46,263 nucleotides of DNA from Deltaproteobacteria bacterium (lineage in GTDB: Bacteria > Desulfobacterota > Desulfobacteria > Desulfobacterales > Desulfobacteraceae). Both the position numbers and the translations under genes were made by a program. The DNA is taken from NCBI GenBank assembly GCA_013151635.1, contig JAADHV010000045.1:1-46263 (forward strand). Reading direction: 5' to 3'. Under the pieces are notes generated by a model that ran no database searches, was not told the DNA's origin, and was given only the letters and a program-made list of their open reading frames with translations. Of this stretch, positions 28,283-36,834 are shown one piece after another (position 1 is the stretch's first letter; the number at the start of each line of letters is the position of its first letter).

Positions 28283-30253
28283 GTGAAAAATAAATTTATT
28301 GGATTATTCAGCATACTGAAAATTCCGGCCATATGGCTGTTCTTGCTGCCAGGGGTCTCATTTGCCGGTGAAAATGCAGGCAAAAATGTATCGTTCACCA
28401 TACAGATAGGAATTGTAATGGGGGTACTGGTCCTTGCCATTTTACTATTTATTTTTGAATTTGTCAGGGTGGATGTTGTAGGTATCATCATGATGGTCAT
28501 CCTTCCGATCTTAGGCCTTGTCACCCCGAAAGAAGCCATCAGCGGATTGTCCAGTAATGCCGTGGTGTCCATTATTGCTGTTATTATTATTGGTGCGGGC
28601 CTTGACAAGACAGGGGTCATGAATGTGCTGGCCCGGAAAATCCTGAAGATAGCTGGCAAGGCTGAAAGCCGTATTGTTACCCTGATCGCCGGGACGGTCG
28701 CTTTTATATCCAGTTTTATGCAGAACATCGGGGCTGCAGCTCTTTTTATGCCCGCGGCCATAAGGATTGGCAAACAGACCGGAATCCCCATTTCAAGGAT
28801 ACTCATGCCCATGGGATTTTGTGCGATTATCGGCGGAACCATGACCCTTGTGGGGGCAAGCCCTACTATCCTGCTCAATGACCTTATCGAACAGGCCAAT
28901 TCACTTGGTTTTATGCCCGAAAAAATAGAACCCTTAGGACTTTTTACACAAACCCCTATCGGGATCGCCCTTGTGGTCAGTGCCATTCTTTATTTTGTTG
29001 TTCTGGGCCGGTTTGTATTACCGGCCAAATCTTCAAACAGCACCAGCAGTTCACTGGTTCCGGATTCCATCGTGGATACGTATGATATGATCGATACCAT
29101 TTATGAACTCACCGTACCAGAAGACCATAATGACCAGAGAAATTTAGATGAACTGAATATCCGGGAACAGTTCCATATTAATATCATCGCCATCTATCAC
29201 CATAAAAACCAGATCAAAACCCTTGCTCCAAGACGGACTGACAGGCTTGAAAGCTATGATACCTTTGCTGTCATTGCCCACAGCAAACGGATTGTCCAGG
29301 CCATGGCTAAAGATATGGGATATATTCTCAAACCGGATCTGGAATTATTTGCAGAAGACCTTTCGCCAAATAATGCAGGCCTCATGGAAGGTATTATCAC
29401 GGAACGTTCGGAACTTGTCGGGAAAAAACTTGGGGAAGTTCATTTTTGTGAATCCTTTGATGCTGTTCCCGTAACCATCTGCACGGATGGGTACTGCCAT
29501 TTCAATGACTTACCAGACCACCGCTTTAAAACAGGGGACGCCATATTAATGTTTGGTACCTGGCGGGTATTTCACTGGTTGAAATCCAAAAGCACCTTTG
29601 CCTTCACAACCGAGGTAAAAGGAGAGCTGATGCGGGAAAGCAAGGCAAACATTGCTCTTTTCTGGCTCATTGTGGCCCTGGCCCTGGTAATGGGCTTTGA
29701 ACCTTTTATGGAAATTTTAGGAGTTCCCGGGATGAAATTATCTTTGTCCGTCTGTCTCCTGACAGGTGCCCTGGGGATGATCCTTACCAATGTACTGAGT
29801 ATAGATGAAGCCTACGAATCTGTGGACTGGATGACCGTCTTTCTTCTGGGGGGCCTGATACCACTTGGGCTTGCTTTCCAGAAAACAGGCGCTGCAGAAT
29901 TTATTGCCACAACCATTATGAATGCAATAGGCTCTGTTCCCACAATTGTTTTCCTCCTGGTTGTCGGTGTACTGACCTCTTTTTTCACCCTGGTGGTTTC
30001 AAATGTAGGTGCAACCGTTCTTCTGGTTCCCCTGTGCATGTCAATGGCGGTTAAGGCAGGGGCTGATCCCAAGATCACCGCCATGGTTGTTGCACTTGCC
30101 GCTTCAAATACATTCGTACTGCCGACGCACCAGGTGAATGCCCTGATCATGCGGCCGGGCGGGTATAAAACCCTGGATTATGCACGTGCAGGCGCCGGGA
30201 TGACTGTATTATTTTTAATTGTTCTTATTGGCATGCTATACTTATTTTATTAG
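28283..30253 (+). CDS. SLC13/DASS-like ion symporter with central RCK_C domains
   Basis: A 656-residue inner-membrane carrier of the ion-transporter superfamily (SLC13, CitMHS, ArsB relatives). Two membrane halves flank a soluble region at about 215-430 that holds two TrkA-C (RCK_C) domains, seen around INIIAIYHHKNQIKTLAPRR and GKKLGEVHFCESFDAVPVTI. The first half has the helical hairpin GASPTILLNDL, the second SNVGATVLLVPLCMSMAVKA. Such proteins often transport sulfate or dicarboxylates with Na+. I prefer the GTG at 28283, which has AGGGAGGAG upstream, over an ATG nine codons earlier. It follows the histidine kinase by 65 bases. Confidence 0.9.
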   Translation: MKNKFIGLFSILKIPAIWLFLLPGVSFAGENAGKNVSFTIQIGIVMGVLVLAILLFIFEFVRVDVVGIIMMVILPILGLVTPKEAISGLSSNAVVSIIAVIIIGAGLDKTGVMNVLARKILKIAGKAESRIVTLIAGTVAFISSFMQNIGAAALFMPAAIRIGKQTGIPISRILMPMGFCAIIGGTMTLVGASPTILLNDLIEQANSLGFMPEKIEPLGLFTQTPIGIALVVSAILYFVVLGRFVLPAKSSNSTSSSLVPDSIVDTYDMIDTIYELTVPEDHNDQRNLDELNIREQFHINIIAIYHHKNQIKTLAPRRTDRLESYDTFAVIAHSKRIVQAMAKDMGYILKPDLELFAEDLSPNNAGLMEGIITERSELVGKKLGEVHFCESFDAVPVTICTDGYCHFNDLPDHRFKTGDAILMFGTWRVFHWLKSKSTFAFTTEVKGELMRESKANIALFWLIVALALVMGFEPFMEILGVPGMKLSLSVCLLTGALGMILTNVLSIDEAYESVDWMTVFLLGGLIPLGLAFQKTGAAEFIATTIMNAIGSVPTIVFLLVVGVLTSFFTLVVSNVGATVLLVPLCMSMAVKAGADPKITAMVVALAASNTFVLPTHQVNALIMRPGGYKTLDYARAGAGMTVLFLIVLIGMLYLFY

Positions 30254-30309
30254 GAATTTACCTTTTAATTAAAATATCATACAATGACCAATTAAAAACG
30301 GAGTGCATC

Positions 30310-31116
30310 ATGACGATTGTTACAATTTCCAGGGGAACTTACAGCAGGGGAAAAGAAGTTGCTGAAAAACTGGCCAGGGCACTTGGCTACGAGTGCCTGT
30401 CACGTGAAATTGTCATAGAGGCTTCAAAAGAATTTAATATCCCGGAAGTAAAGCTTGTCAGGGCCATTCATGATGCACCTTCCATTCTTGACCGGTTCTC
30501 CTATGGGAAAGAAAGATATATGGCCTTTTTCAGGGCAGCTTTGCTCAAGCATCTTCAAAAAGACAATATTATCTATCATGGGCTTGCAGGCCACGCCTTT
30601 TTACAGGCCATCCCCCACGTGATGAAGGTCCGGATCATTGCCGATCTGGAATACAGGATAAGAGAGGAAATGAAACGTGAAAAAATTTCAGCTGACCAGG
30701 CCCGCTATATCCTCATAAAGGATGATACAGAACGTCATAAATGGTCGATGTCCCTTTACGATCTGGATATCGGGGACCCGAAATTCTATGATATGATTTT
30801 ACACCTGGATACAATGGATGTGGATGAAGCCGTGTCCATTATTCTCCATTCGATTCAGCAGCCATGTTTCCAGACAACTCCGGCCGGCCGGCAGAAACTT
30901 GACGATCTGGCCTTGAGCGCAAGAATCGAGGCCGCCCTGATCAGCGAGTTTCCCAAGGCAAGCGCCGATGCCAGCAAAGGAAATGTGTATGTCAATATCA
31001 GGGGCTCGCTTATTGATAAAAACAATATATCAGAAAAAGTGAACCATCTGGTTAAAAAAGTAAGCGGTGCAAAAAAAATTCATGTCAATATGGTACCCTA
31101 TCTGATTGAAGACTGA
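30310..31116 (+). CDS. Cytidylate-kinase-like protein with BON-like C-terminus, no receiver
   Basis: A 268-residue paralogue of the two fusion proteins upstream, lacking the receiver. Its phosphate loop is better kept (TISRGTYSRGKEVAEKLA, G-x4-GK), followed by LGYECLSREIVIEASKEF, as in cytidylate-kinase-like proteins. Conserved stretches IIYHGLAGHAF and KVRIIADLEYRIREEM follow, and residues about 195-265 form the BON-like part (ARIEAALISEF, VSGAKKIHVNM). Of the three copies this is the most likely to bind nucleotide, but its acceptor is unknown. It sits between the SLC13-like and second SulP genes, 56 bases from each. Confidence 0.83.
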   Translation: MTIVTISRGTYSRGKEVAEKLARALGYECLSREIVIEASKEFNIPEVKLVRAIHDAPSILDRFSYGKERYMAFFRAALLKHLQKDNIIYHGLAGHAFLQAIPHVMKVRIIADLEYRIREEMKREKISADQARYILIKDDTERHKWSMSLYDLDIGDPKFYDMILHLDTMDVDEAVSIILHSIQQPCFQTTPAGRQKLDDLALSARIEAALISEFPKASADASKGNVYVNIRGSLIDKNNISEKVNHLVKKVSGAKKIHVNMVPYLIED

Positions 31117-31172
31117 CAAAATTCAATAAATTAAGATCTTGATATAGCAAAGGAAAAACTAAGGTCGCATAC

Positions 31173-32891
31173 GTGATAAAACCTGGAAAGCATAATAGGC
31201 CGGCCGGGCAATTCATTTCTTTTTTAAGGAAAATCTTTCCATTCCTCCGATGGTGGAATTTCATCGGCTGGGATACCACCCGAGCTGATCTTATGGCAGG
31301 ATTAACAGGGGCTGTCATTGTCCTGCCCCAGGGGGTGGCTTTTGCAATGATTGCAGGTCTTCCACCGGAATACGGGATATATACAGCCATTGTCGTTCCC
31401 ATGGTTGCAGCGCTGTTCGGTTCTTCCCTGCATCTTATTTCCGGTCCGACAACCGCTATTTCCATTATCATTTTTTCTTCTCTCAGCCCGATTGCCACCC
31501 CGGGATCTCATGAATTTATACAATTGGCCTTAACCATAACCTTTCTTGCCGGTATTTTTCAATTGTCATTCGGACTTATCCGCATCGGGGTCCTTGTCAA
31601 TTTTGTGTCTCACTCCGTACTTGTGGGGTTTACCGCTGGTGCTGCCATTCTTATTGCAACCAGCCAGTTGAAACATATATTCGGGCTTGTGCTGCCAGGT
31701 TCGGGATCATTTTCTATCACGTGGGCAAATATTTTCAGGGAAATGGGTACCATGAACCCTTACGCCCTGGCTGTTTCCGCCTCAGCATTTGTCACTGCCG
31801 GACTTTTCAAATATTTCAAGCCCCGCTGGCCCGGACTTTTGATTGCCATGATTGCCGGGAGCTTTCTGGCCATGTTCCTCGGCGCTGAGTCCCACGGCAT
31901 ACACTTAATGGAAAGCCTGCCTGTTCACCTGCCTGCCCCTTCACTTCCCGACCTGTCTGTCACAGCATTACGCGAGCTTGCCCCCAAGGCCTTTGCCGTC
32001 GCAATGGTCGGGCTTATTGAAGCCTTGTCAATTGCCCGGTCAATCGCTGCCCTTTCCCGCCAGCAGATTGACGGCAACCAGGAATTCATCGGCCAGGGCC
32101 TGTCCAATATTGTGGGCAGTTTTTTTTCAAGCTATGCAGGTTCCGGTTCCTTTACCCGTTCCGGGATCAATTATCACTCCGGGGCCATGACCCCCTTATC
32201 AGCCATATTTTCAGCCATTTTCCTTGCATTAATCCTGCTGCTGCTGGCGCCTTTAACTGTCTATTTGCCCATCCCGGCAATGGGAGGGGTTATTTTGCTT
32301 GTTGCAGTGAACCTGATTGATTTTCGCAACATTCGAAACATTATTAAGACCAGCAAAGACGAAGCTGCGGTTCTTTTGACAACCTTTTTTGCCACCTTGT
32401 TCCTTGACCTTGACTTTGCCATCTATTCCGGGGTTCTCATGTCCCTTGTTTTATACCTGACCAGAACCACCCATCCTGAAATAGTAGAACTCACAAATGA
32501 CCCTGAATCTTTTGGACAATTAATAAATCAAACCGGGCTGAACACTTCTTTGTTTAAAATTATCAGGATTGACGGTTCCCTGTTTTTTGGAGCGGTCAAC
32601 CATATTATGGATTTCTTTTACAATATCGATAAAAATGAGCCATATAAATGCCATCTTTTGATTATCGCCTATGGCGTTAACTTTATTGACATTACCGGTG
32701 CCGAGATGCTGGTCAATGAAACCAGGCGAAGGCAGGGACAAAGAGGGGGACTGTATCTTTGCGGCTTAAAAAAACAGCCTCTGGACGTTCTTGAACGGGG
32801 AGGCTATATTGACCTTATCGGGAAAGAAAACCTTTTCTTATCTGAAACCGAGGCCGTGGCTAAAATCCGTGAAAAAATTGACAACCCTTAA
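31173..32891 (+). CDS. SulP-family anion permease with STAS domain
   Basis: A 572-residue carrier of normal SulP length. The N-terminal signature is seen (VIVLPQGVAFAMIAGLPPEY), with the AGSGSFTRSGINYHSGA segment, ten to fourteen membrane helices, and a C-terminal STAS domain (about 455-565, IIRIDGSLFFGAVNHIMDFF). It starts with GTG and a modest GG-rich ribosome site. Compared with the SulP at 17772 it lacks the 150-residue insertion. Sulfate, bicarbonate or other anions are possible substrates. Its place between a kinase-like gene and trkA suggests coordinated anion and K+ movement. Confidence 0.93.
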   Translation: MIKPGKHNRPAGQFISFLRKIFPFLRWWNFIGWDTTRADLMAGLTGAVIVLPQGVAFAMIAGLPPEYGIYTAIVVPMVAALFGSSLHLISGPTTAISIIIFSSLSPIATPGSHEFIQLALTITFLAGIFQLSFGLIRIGVLVNFVSHSVLVGFTAGAAILIATSQLKHIFGLVLPGSGSFSITWANIFREMGTMNPYALAVSASAFVTAGLFKYFKPRWPGLLIAMIAGSFLAMFLGAESHGIHLMESLPVHLPAPSLPDLSVTALRELAPKAFAVAMVGLIEALSIARSIAALSRQQIDGNQEFIGQGLSNIVGSFFSSYAGSGSFTRSGINYHSGAMTPLSAIFSAIFLALILLLLAPLTVYLPIPAMGGVILLVAVNLIDFRNIRNIIKTSKDEAAVLLTTFFATLFLDLDFAIYSGVLMSLVLYLTRTTHPEIVELTNDPESFGQLINQTGLNTSLFKIIRIDGSLFFGAVNHIMDFFYNIDKNEPYKCHLLIIAYGVNFIDITGAEMLVNETRRRQGQRGGLYLCGLKKQPLDVLERGGYIDLIGKENLFLSETEAVAKIREKIDNP

Positions 32892-32975
32892 GGTAGAACG
32901 TATTTTATTGACAATTTTTTCTAAAATTGAGTAAGTTATGCGCCAAATCTTTTTTATGGCGACAGGAGAAACAAG

Positions 32976-34340
32976 GTGAAAATTATTATTGTGGGTGCCG
33001 GAGAAGTGGGCTACAACATTGCCAACCGGCTTGCTTCTGAAAACAAGCGTGTTGTCGTAATTGACCGGGACCAGGATGCTGCAAGACGTCTTTCAGAAGA
33101 TCTTGATGTACAGGTGATTACAGCATCCGGCAGCAACCCCGAGGTGCTGATTAATGCCGGCATTAAAGAAACCGATATTCTCCTTGCCGTTACAGACAGC
33201 GATGAGACAAACCTTGTGGCCTGTCTCATGGCCAACCTGATTTCACCGACCACAAAAAAACTTGCCAGGTTGAGAAATCATGACTTTTATCCCTATCATG
33301 AGCGCTTTAAAAACGAAAACCCTCATATTGACACCATTATTAATCCTGAAACCGAGGTGGTAAACACCATCAGGAAACTGATGGATGTCCCTGGGGCCGT
33401 TGACCTGGGGGATTTTGCAGACGGCCAGGTAAAATACATTGGAATAAGGCTTGATAAAAACTCTCCCATGGCAGGAATGAAGCTCATTGATTTTTCTTCC
33501 AGGTTTGGTGAGAACCGGCCCTTAATTGCCGCCATTGTCAGGAATAATGAAGTTATTGTCCCAAGGGGAAGAAACAAAGTACTTTCCGGAGATTTAATCT
33601 ATTTTGTCAGTGAAGCTGCAAAACTTGAAAAAACGCTTATGATTTTCGGTAAAAAGATACAGCCCATCCAGAGGGCATTGATTGTCGGCGGCGGGCGAAT
33701 CGGTGAACAACTGGCCAAGATACTTGAAAAAGACCTGGTTAAAACCAAAATCATTGAATCGGATATTGACCGGTGTCATTACCTGTCCGAACAGATGGAC
33801 AAGACCGTTGTTCTCCATGGTGACGGATCTGACCAGAAACTCTTTCTTGAAGAAAATGCAGGGTTAAGCGATGTAGTTGTTTCTGTTACAGATGATGATG
33901 AAACCAATATCCTTGTTTCCCTGCTGGCAAAAAACTTAGGGGTTCAAAACACCATCACCAGGATTGGAAAATCAAGCTACTTTCCTCTTCTTGCCACCAT
34001 CGGCATAGAAAAAGTAGTCAGCCCGAGGCTGTCGGCTGTAAGTTCAATCCTGCAGGATGTAAGAAAAGGCAAGGTTCTTTCCGATATTTCCATTTTAGGA
34101 GAGTGGGGAGAGTTTATTGAAGCCATTGCACTTGAGACTTCTGATATTACAAACAAACCGCTAAGAAAAATTGCCTTTCCAAAAGGTGCTATTCTTGTCT
34201 GTATTATCAGGGATGGCCATATCATGATTCCGGCAGGGGATAGTGTTGTCACACCCGGAGACAGGATCATTCTTTTTGCAATCAAACAAGCCGTTAAAAA
34301 ACTTGAAAAACTTTTGACCGTAAAACTGGATTTTTTCTGA
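32976..34340 (+). CDS. trkA: Trk K+ uptake regulatory protein TrkA
   Basis: A 454-residue peripheral gating subunit made of two RCK_N/RCK_C repeats. The first Rossmann loop is GAGEVGYNIA (7-16), and the second is GGGRIGEQLA (about 235-244), each followed by an acidic residue that selects NAD(H) or ATP (VIDRD, IIESDID). The GTG start has AGGAGA upstream. Its stop overlaps the trkH start by one base (TGATG), showing translational coupling. This duplicated TrkA differs from the single-unit KtrA near 10.5 kb, so the organism has two distinct K+ systems within 25 kb. Confidence 0.96.
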   Translation: MKIIIVGAGEVGYNIANRLASENKRVVVIDRDQDAARRLSEDLDVQVITASGSNPEVLINAGIKETDILLAVTDSDETNLVACLMANLISPTTKKLARLRNHDFYPYHERFKNENPHIDTIINPETEVVNTIRKLMDVPGAVDLGDFADGQVKYIGIRLDKNSPMAGMKLIDFSSRFGENRPLIAAIVRNNEVIVPRGRNKVLSGDLIYFVSEAAKLEKTLMIFGKKIQPIQRALIVGGGRIGEQLAKILEKDLVKTKIIESDIDRCHYLSEQMDKTVVLHGDGSDQKLFLEENAGLSDVVVSVTDDDETNILVSLLAKNLGVQNTITRIGKSSYFPLLATIGIEKVVSPRLSAVSSILQDVRKGKVLSDISILGEWGEFIEAIALETSDITNKPLRKIAFPKGAILVCIIRDGHIMIPAGDSVVTPGDRIILFAIKQAVKKLEKLLTVKLDFF

Positions 34341-35791
34341 TGCGCTGGCAGTTTATCGCAGGCATTATCGGCATTTTACTGATTTTTCTGGGGTTTTCCA
34401 TGGTTGCCCCCCTGCTTGTAAGTATTTATTACCATGACCTTGCTCAGAATACCTTTATTCAATCCATCATCCTTACAATGACAGCAGGACTCATCCTCAT
34501 TATTTTATCTAAAAAACTTGGAAGCGAGGATTATATTAACCAGAAAGAAGGCATGACAGCCGTCGCCCTGGCCTGGACAGCCATTGGCCTTTTCGGCGCC
34601 CTGCCCTTTTATTTAGGCCCTGAATTCACAAATTTCACCGATGCTTTTTTTGAATCCGTGTCAGGATTCACAACTACAGGATCATCTGTGATGACAAATA
34701 TCGAAGGGGCAAGCAAAAGTCTTCTTTTCTGGAGAAGTTTTATTCAATGGCTGGGCGGCATGGGAATTATTGTCCTGTCCCTGGCCATACTGCCGTTTTT
34801 AGGGGTGGGTGGAATTCAATTGTATAAAGCCGAGGTACCAAGCCCGGTCCCTGACAAACTCACCCCCCGCCTGAGTGATTCTGCAAAAATCCTGTGGGTT
34901 GTTTATGCAGTGATCACATTGGCTGAAATCATCTTCCTGCTGGGCGGCGGCATGCCGTTGTTTGAGGCTGTCTGCCACGCATTTACCACCATGCCAACAG
35001 GTGGCTTTTCTCCAAAAAACGCCTCTATTGCCCATTATAACTCTGCCTATTTTGATTATGTCATTACCATTTTCATGGTACTTGCCGGGATTAATTTTTC
35101 TCTTCATTACCAGATGATCCGCGGCAGAACACTCGCCTTCTGGGAAGATACGGAATGCAGGGTCTTTCTCTTCTTAACCCTGGCAATGACCCTTGTTATC
35201 ACATGGGACATCCATGGCAGTGTTTACACGTCCCTGAAGGATGCTTTCAGGTCTGCGATCTTCCAGGTCTCTTCCATTCTCACAACCACCGGATTTGCCA
35301 CAGCCGACTATGAAAAATTTCCCGGATTAAGCCAGGTGATCCTGTTTATCTGCATGTTTATCGGTGCTTCTGCCGGCTCCACCGGAGGTGGAATGAAAAT
35401 TGCCAGGATTATCGCCTGTTTTAAATATTGCTACAGGGAATTATTTAAAATCATACACCCGAAAAGTATCAGCCACGTAAAGATTAATAATACGGTCATC
35501 CCGGATGAAGTGCTTCGCAGTATCATGGGATTTTGTGCCCTCTATATCGGCCTTTTTATTCTTTCAAGCATTCTTCTGGCCTTAATGGGGGTTGACATGA
35601 TGACAGCTTTCGGGGCGGTTGCAGCCTGTATCGGGAACATCGGCCCCGGTTTCGGAACCGTAGGGCCGGCCGAGAACTTTGCCCATCTGCCGGCCATGGG
35701 GAAATGGCTTTTGTCCTGGTGCATGCTTTTAGGCAGGCTGGAAATTTATACTGTCATAATCCTTTTTGTTCCGGAATTCTGGAAAAAATAA
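34340..35791 (+). CDS. trkH: Trk K+ transporter membrane subunit TrkH
   Basis: A 483-residue K+ translocator of the TrkH type. The four pore loops carry TTTGSS, PTGGFS, TTTGFA and NIGPGFGTVG, with the filter glycines in place. IQWLGGMGIIVLSLAILPFL and GSTGGGMKIARI are hallmark segments, and the N-terminal extra hairpin typical of TrkH over KtrB is present. It is coupled to trkA and is the last gene of the plus-strand series, ending 17 bases before the convergent cyclic-nucleotide-binding gene. Confidence 0.96.
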   Translation: MRWQFIAGIIGILLIFLGFSMVAPLLVSIYYHDLAQNTFIQSIILTMTAGLILIILSKKLGSEDYINQKEGMTAVALAWTAIGLFGALPFYLGPEFTNFTDAFFESVSGFTTTGSSVMTNIEGASKSLLFWRSFIQWLGGMGIIVLSLAILPFLGVGGIQLYKAEVPSPVPDKLTPRLSDSAKILWVVYAVITLAEIIFLLGGGMPLFEAVCHAFTTMPTGGFSPKNASIAHYNSAYFDYVITIFMVLAGINFSLHYQMIRGRTLAFWEDTECRVFLFLTLAMTLVITWDIHGSVYTSLKDAFRSAIFQVSSILTTTGFATADYEKFPGLSQVILFICMFIGASAGSTGGGMKIARIIACFKYCYRELFKIIHPKSISHVKINNTVIPDEVLRSIMGFCALYIGLFILSSILLALMGVDMMTAFGAVAACIGNIGPGFGTVGPAENFAHLPAMGKWLLSWCMLLGRLEIYTVIILFVPEFWKK

Positions 35792-35808
35792 TGGTTTAAC
35801 ACCTGACA

Positions 35809-36276
35809 TCATCTGATTTCAGGATGGGTGGATAAAGAATGCAAAAACTGCTTTGTATGCATCTGCATTCTTGACCTGAAAATATCCACCACCTTGAGCA
35901 TCAATATATGCCCTGCTTCAAAATCCTTTTCAAACAATTTATTCAATTGTTTTCCTGAAACCGTTATGATTCTGCTTGTCTCAGCACAGATGGCCGTAAA
36001 CGTATTGGATGATTCTCCCATTAAGGCTGAAACCCCGAATGTCCTTCCTGGCAAAACCTCATCTAAAGTCAATGAGTTGCCAGAAGCTGACCTGCTGTTT
36101 AAAAAAACTTTCCCTTTAACCAGCATATATAAAAGGACAGGCTCCTGGTCCTGGCGGAACAGGATGTTTTCTTCATCAAATGTTTCCAGTTGGGCAATGG
36201 ACCCGACTTTTTCAAGTATGGTGTCAGGCAAATCTTTAAGAAAAACTATTTGTTTTAACTCGTCTTTTTCAACCAT
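35809..36276 (-). CDS. Stand-alone cyclic-nucleotide-binding-fold protein (second of pair)
   Basis: A 155-residue protein that is essentially one cNMP-binding domain (Crp/Fnr beta-roll) with a C-terminal helix and no DNA-binding domain. The phosphate cassette region reads FGVSALMGESSNTFTAICAE, which lacks the usual glutamate and arginine pair for cAMP phosphate. It may bind another ligand or only mediate protein contacts. It is the last gene of the antiporter operon, 34 bases after its paralogue, so regulation of the antiporter by this pair is a reasonable inference. Confidence 0.82.
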   Translation of the reverse strand: MVEKDELKQIVFLKDLPDTILEKVGSIAQLETFDEENILFRQDQEPVLLYMLVKGKVFLNSRSASGNSLTLDEVLPGRTFGVSALMGESSNTFTAICAETSRIITVSGKQLNKLFEKDFEAGHILMLKVVDIFRSRMQMHTKQFLHSLSTHPEIR

Positions 36277-36310
36277 TGTTATGGGTCCTAAATAAATATT
36301 TGTTTATTCA

Positions 36311-36817
36311 TTAAATCACCAGGGTAAGATCTTCAATATCATTTATTTCGTCTTTAAGCCCCGGGTTTTCATCCAGGGTTTTCATGATCATCCGGGCCCG
36401 CACATCCATCTTCCTTTTATACTGCCTTGAAACGCCCAGCATCATATGATAGGCAAGCTCATGATTCTGTTCAAATAATTGAATCATATTTTCACCTGAA
36501 AGGGTGATAACCTCGCAGGGTTCCTGGCAGACAGCAGTATAGGAGGCCTTTGAGCCTTTAATAAGTGCAGATGTTCCAAAAGAAGACCCTGACTGGATAT
36601 AATCAAGGATAACATCTATTTGGGGTGTGAGTTCTTTTTTGACCGCGACCTGTCCCATCACCAGCATATAGAATGTATCAACCTTTTCATCCATGGTAAT
36701 AAGTTCAGTATTGATCCCATAAATGCTGAGTTGAGCTTCATTGGCAATGATTTCAAGCAAATGCCCCGGAACATCCTTTAACAGGTTGATACGTTTTAAA
36801 TCCTCAATTTTTACCAT
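36311..36817 (-). CDS. Stand-alone cyclic-nucleotide-binding-fold protein (first of pair)
   Basis: A 168-residue single cNMP-binding domain with no HTH. It shares its design with the following gene: N-terminal LKRINLLKDVPGHLLEIIA, beta-roll strand YMLVMGQVAVKKE, and cassette FGTSALIKGSKASYTAVCQE, again without the canonical E/R. It begins 17 bases after the ND5-like antiporter subunit on the same strand, so it is likely co-transcribed. The pair may act as a ligand-sensing module for the Mrp-type complex. Confidence 0.82.
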   Translation of the reverse strand: MVKIEDLKRINLLKDVPGHLLEIIANEAQLSIYGINTELITMDEKVDTFYMLVMGQVAVKKELTPQIDVILDYIQSGSSFGTSALIKGSKASYTAVCQEPCEVITLSGENMIQLFEQNHELAYHMMLGVSRQYKRKMDVRARMIMKTLDENPGLKDEINDIEDLTLVI

Positions 36818-36834
36818 AGTAAAGCCTCGTGCGC

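Noticed and set aside
35828-36295. 155-codon open frame antisense to the cyclic-nucleotide-binding gene
   Set aside because: It mirrors the minus-strand gene, has no ribosome site or family features, and the minus-strand protein shows a clear fold.
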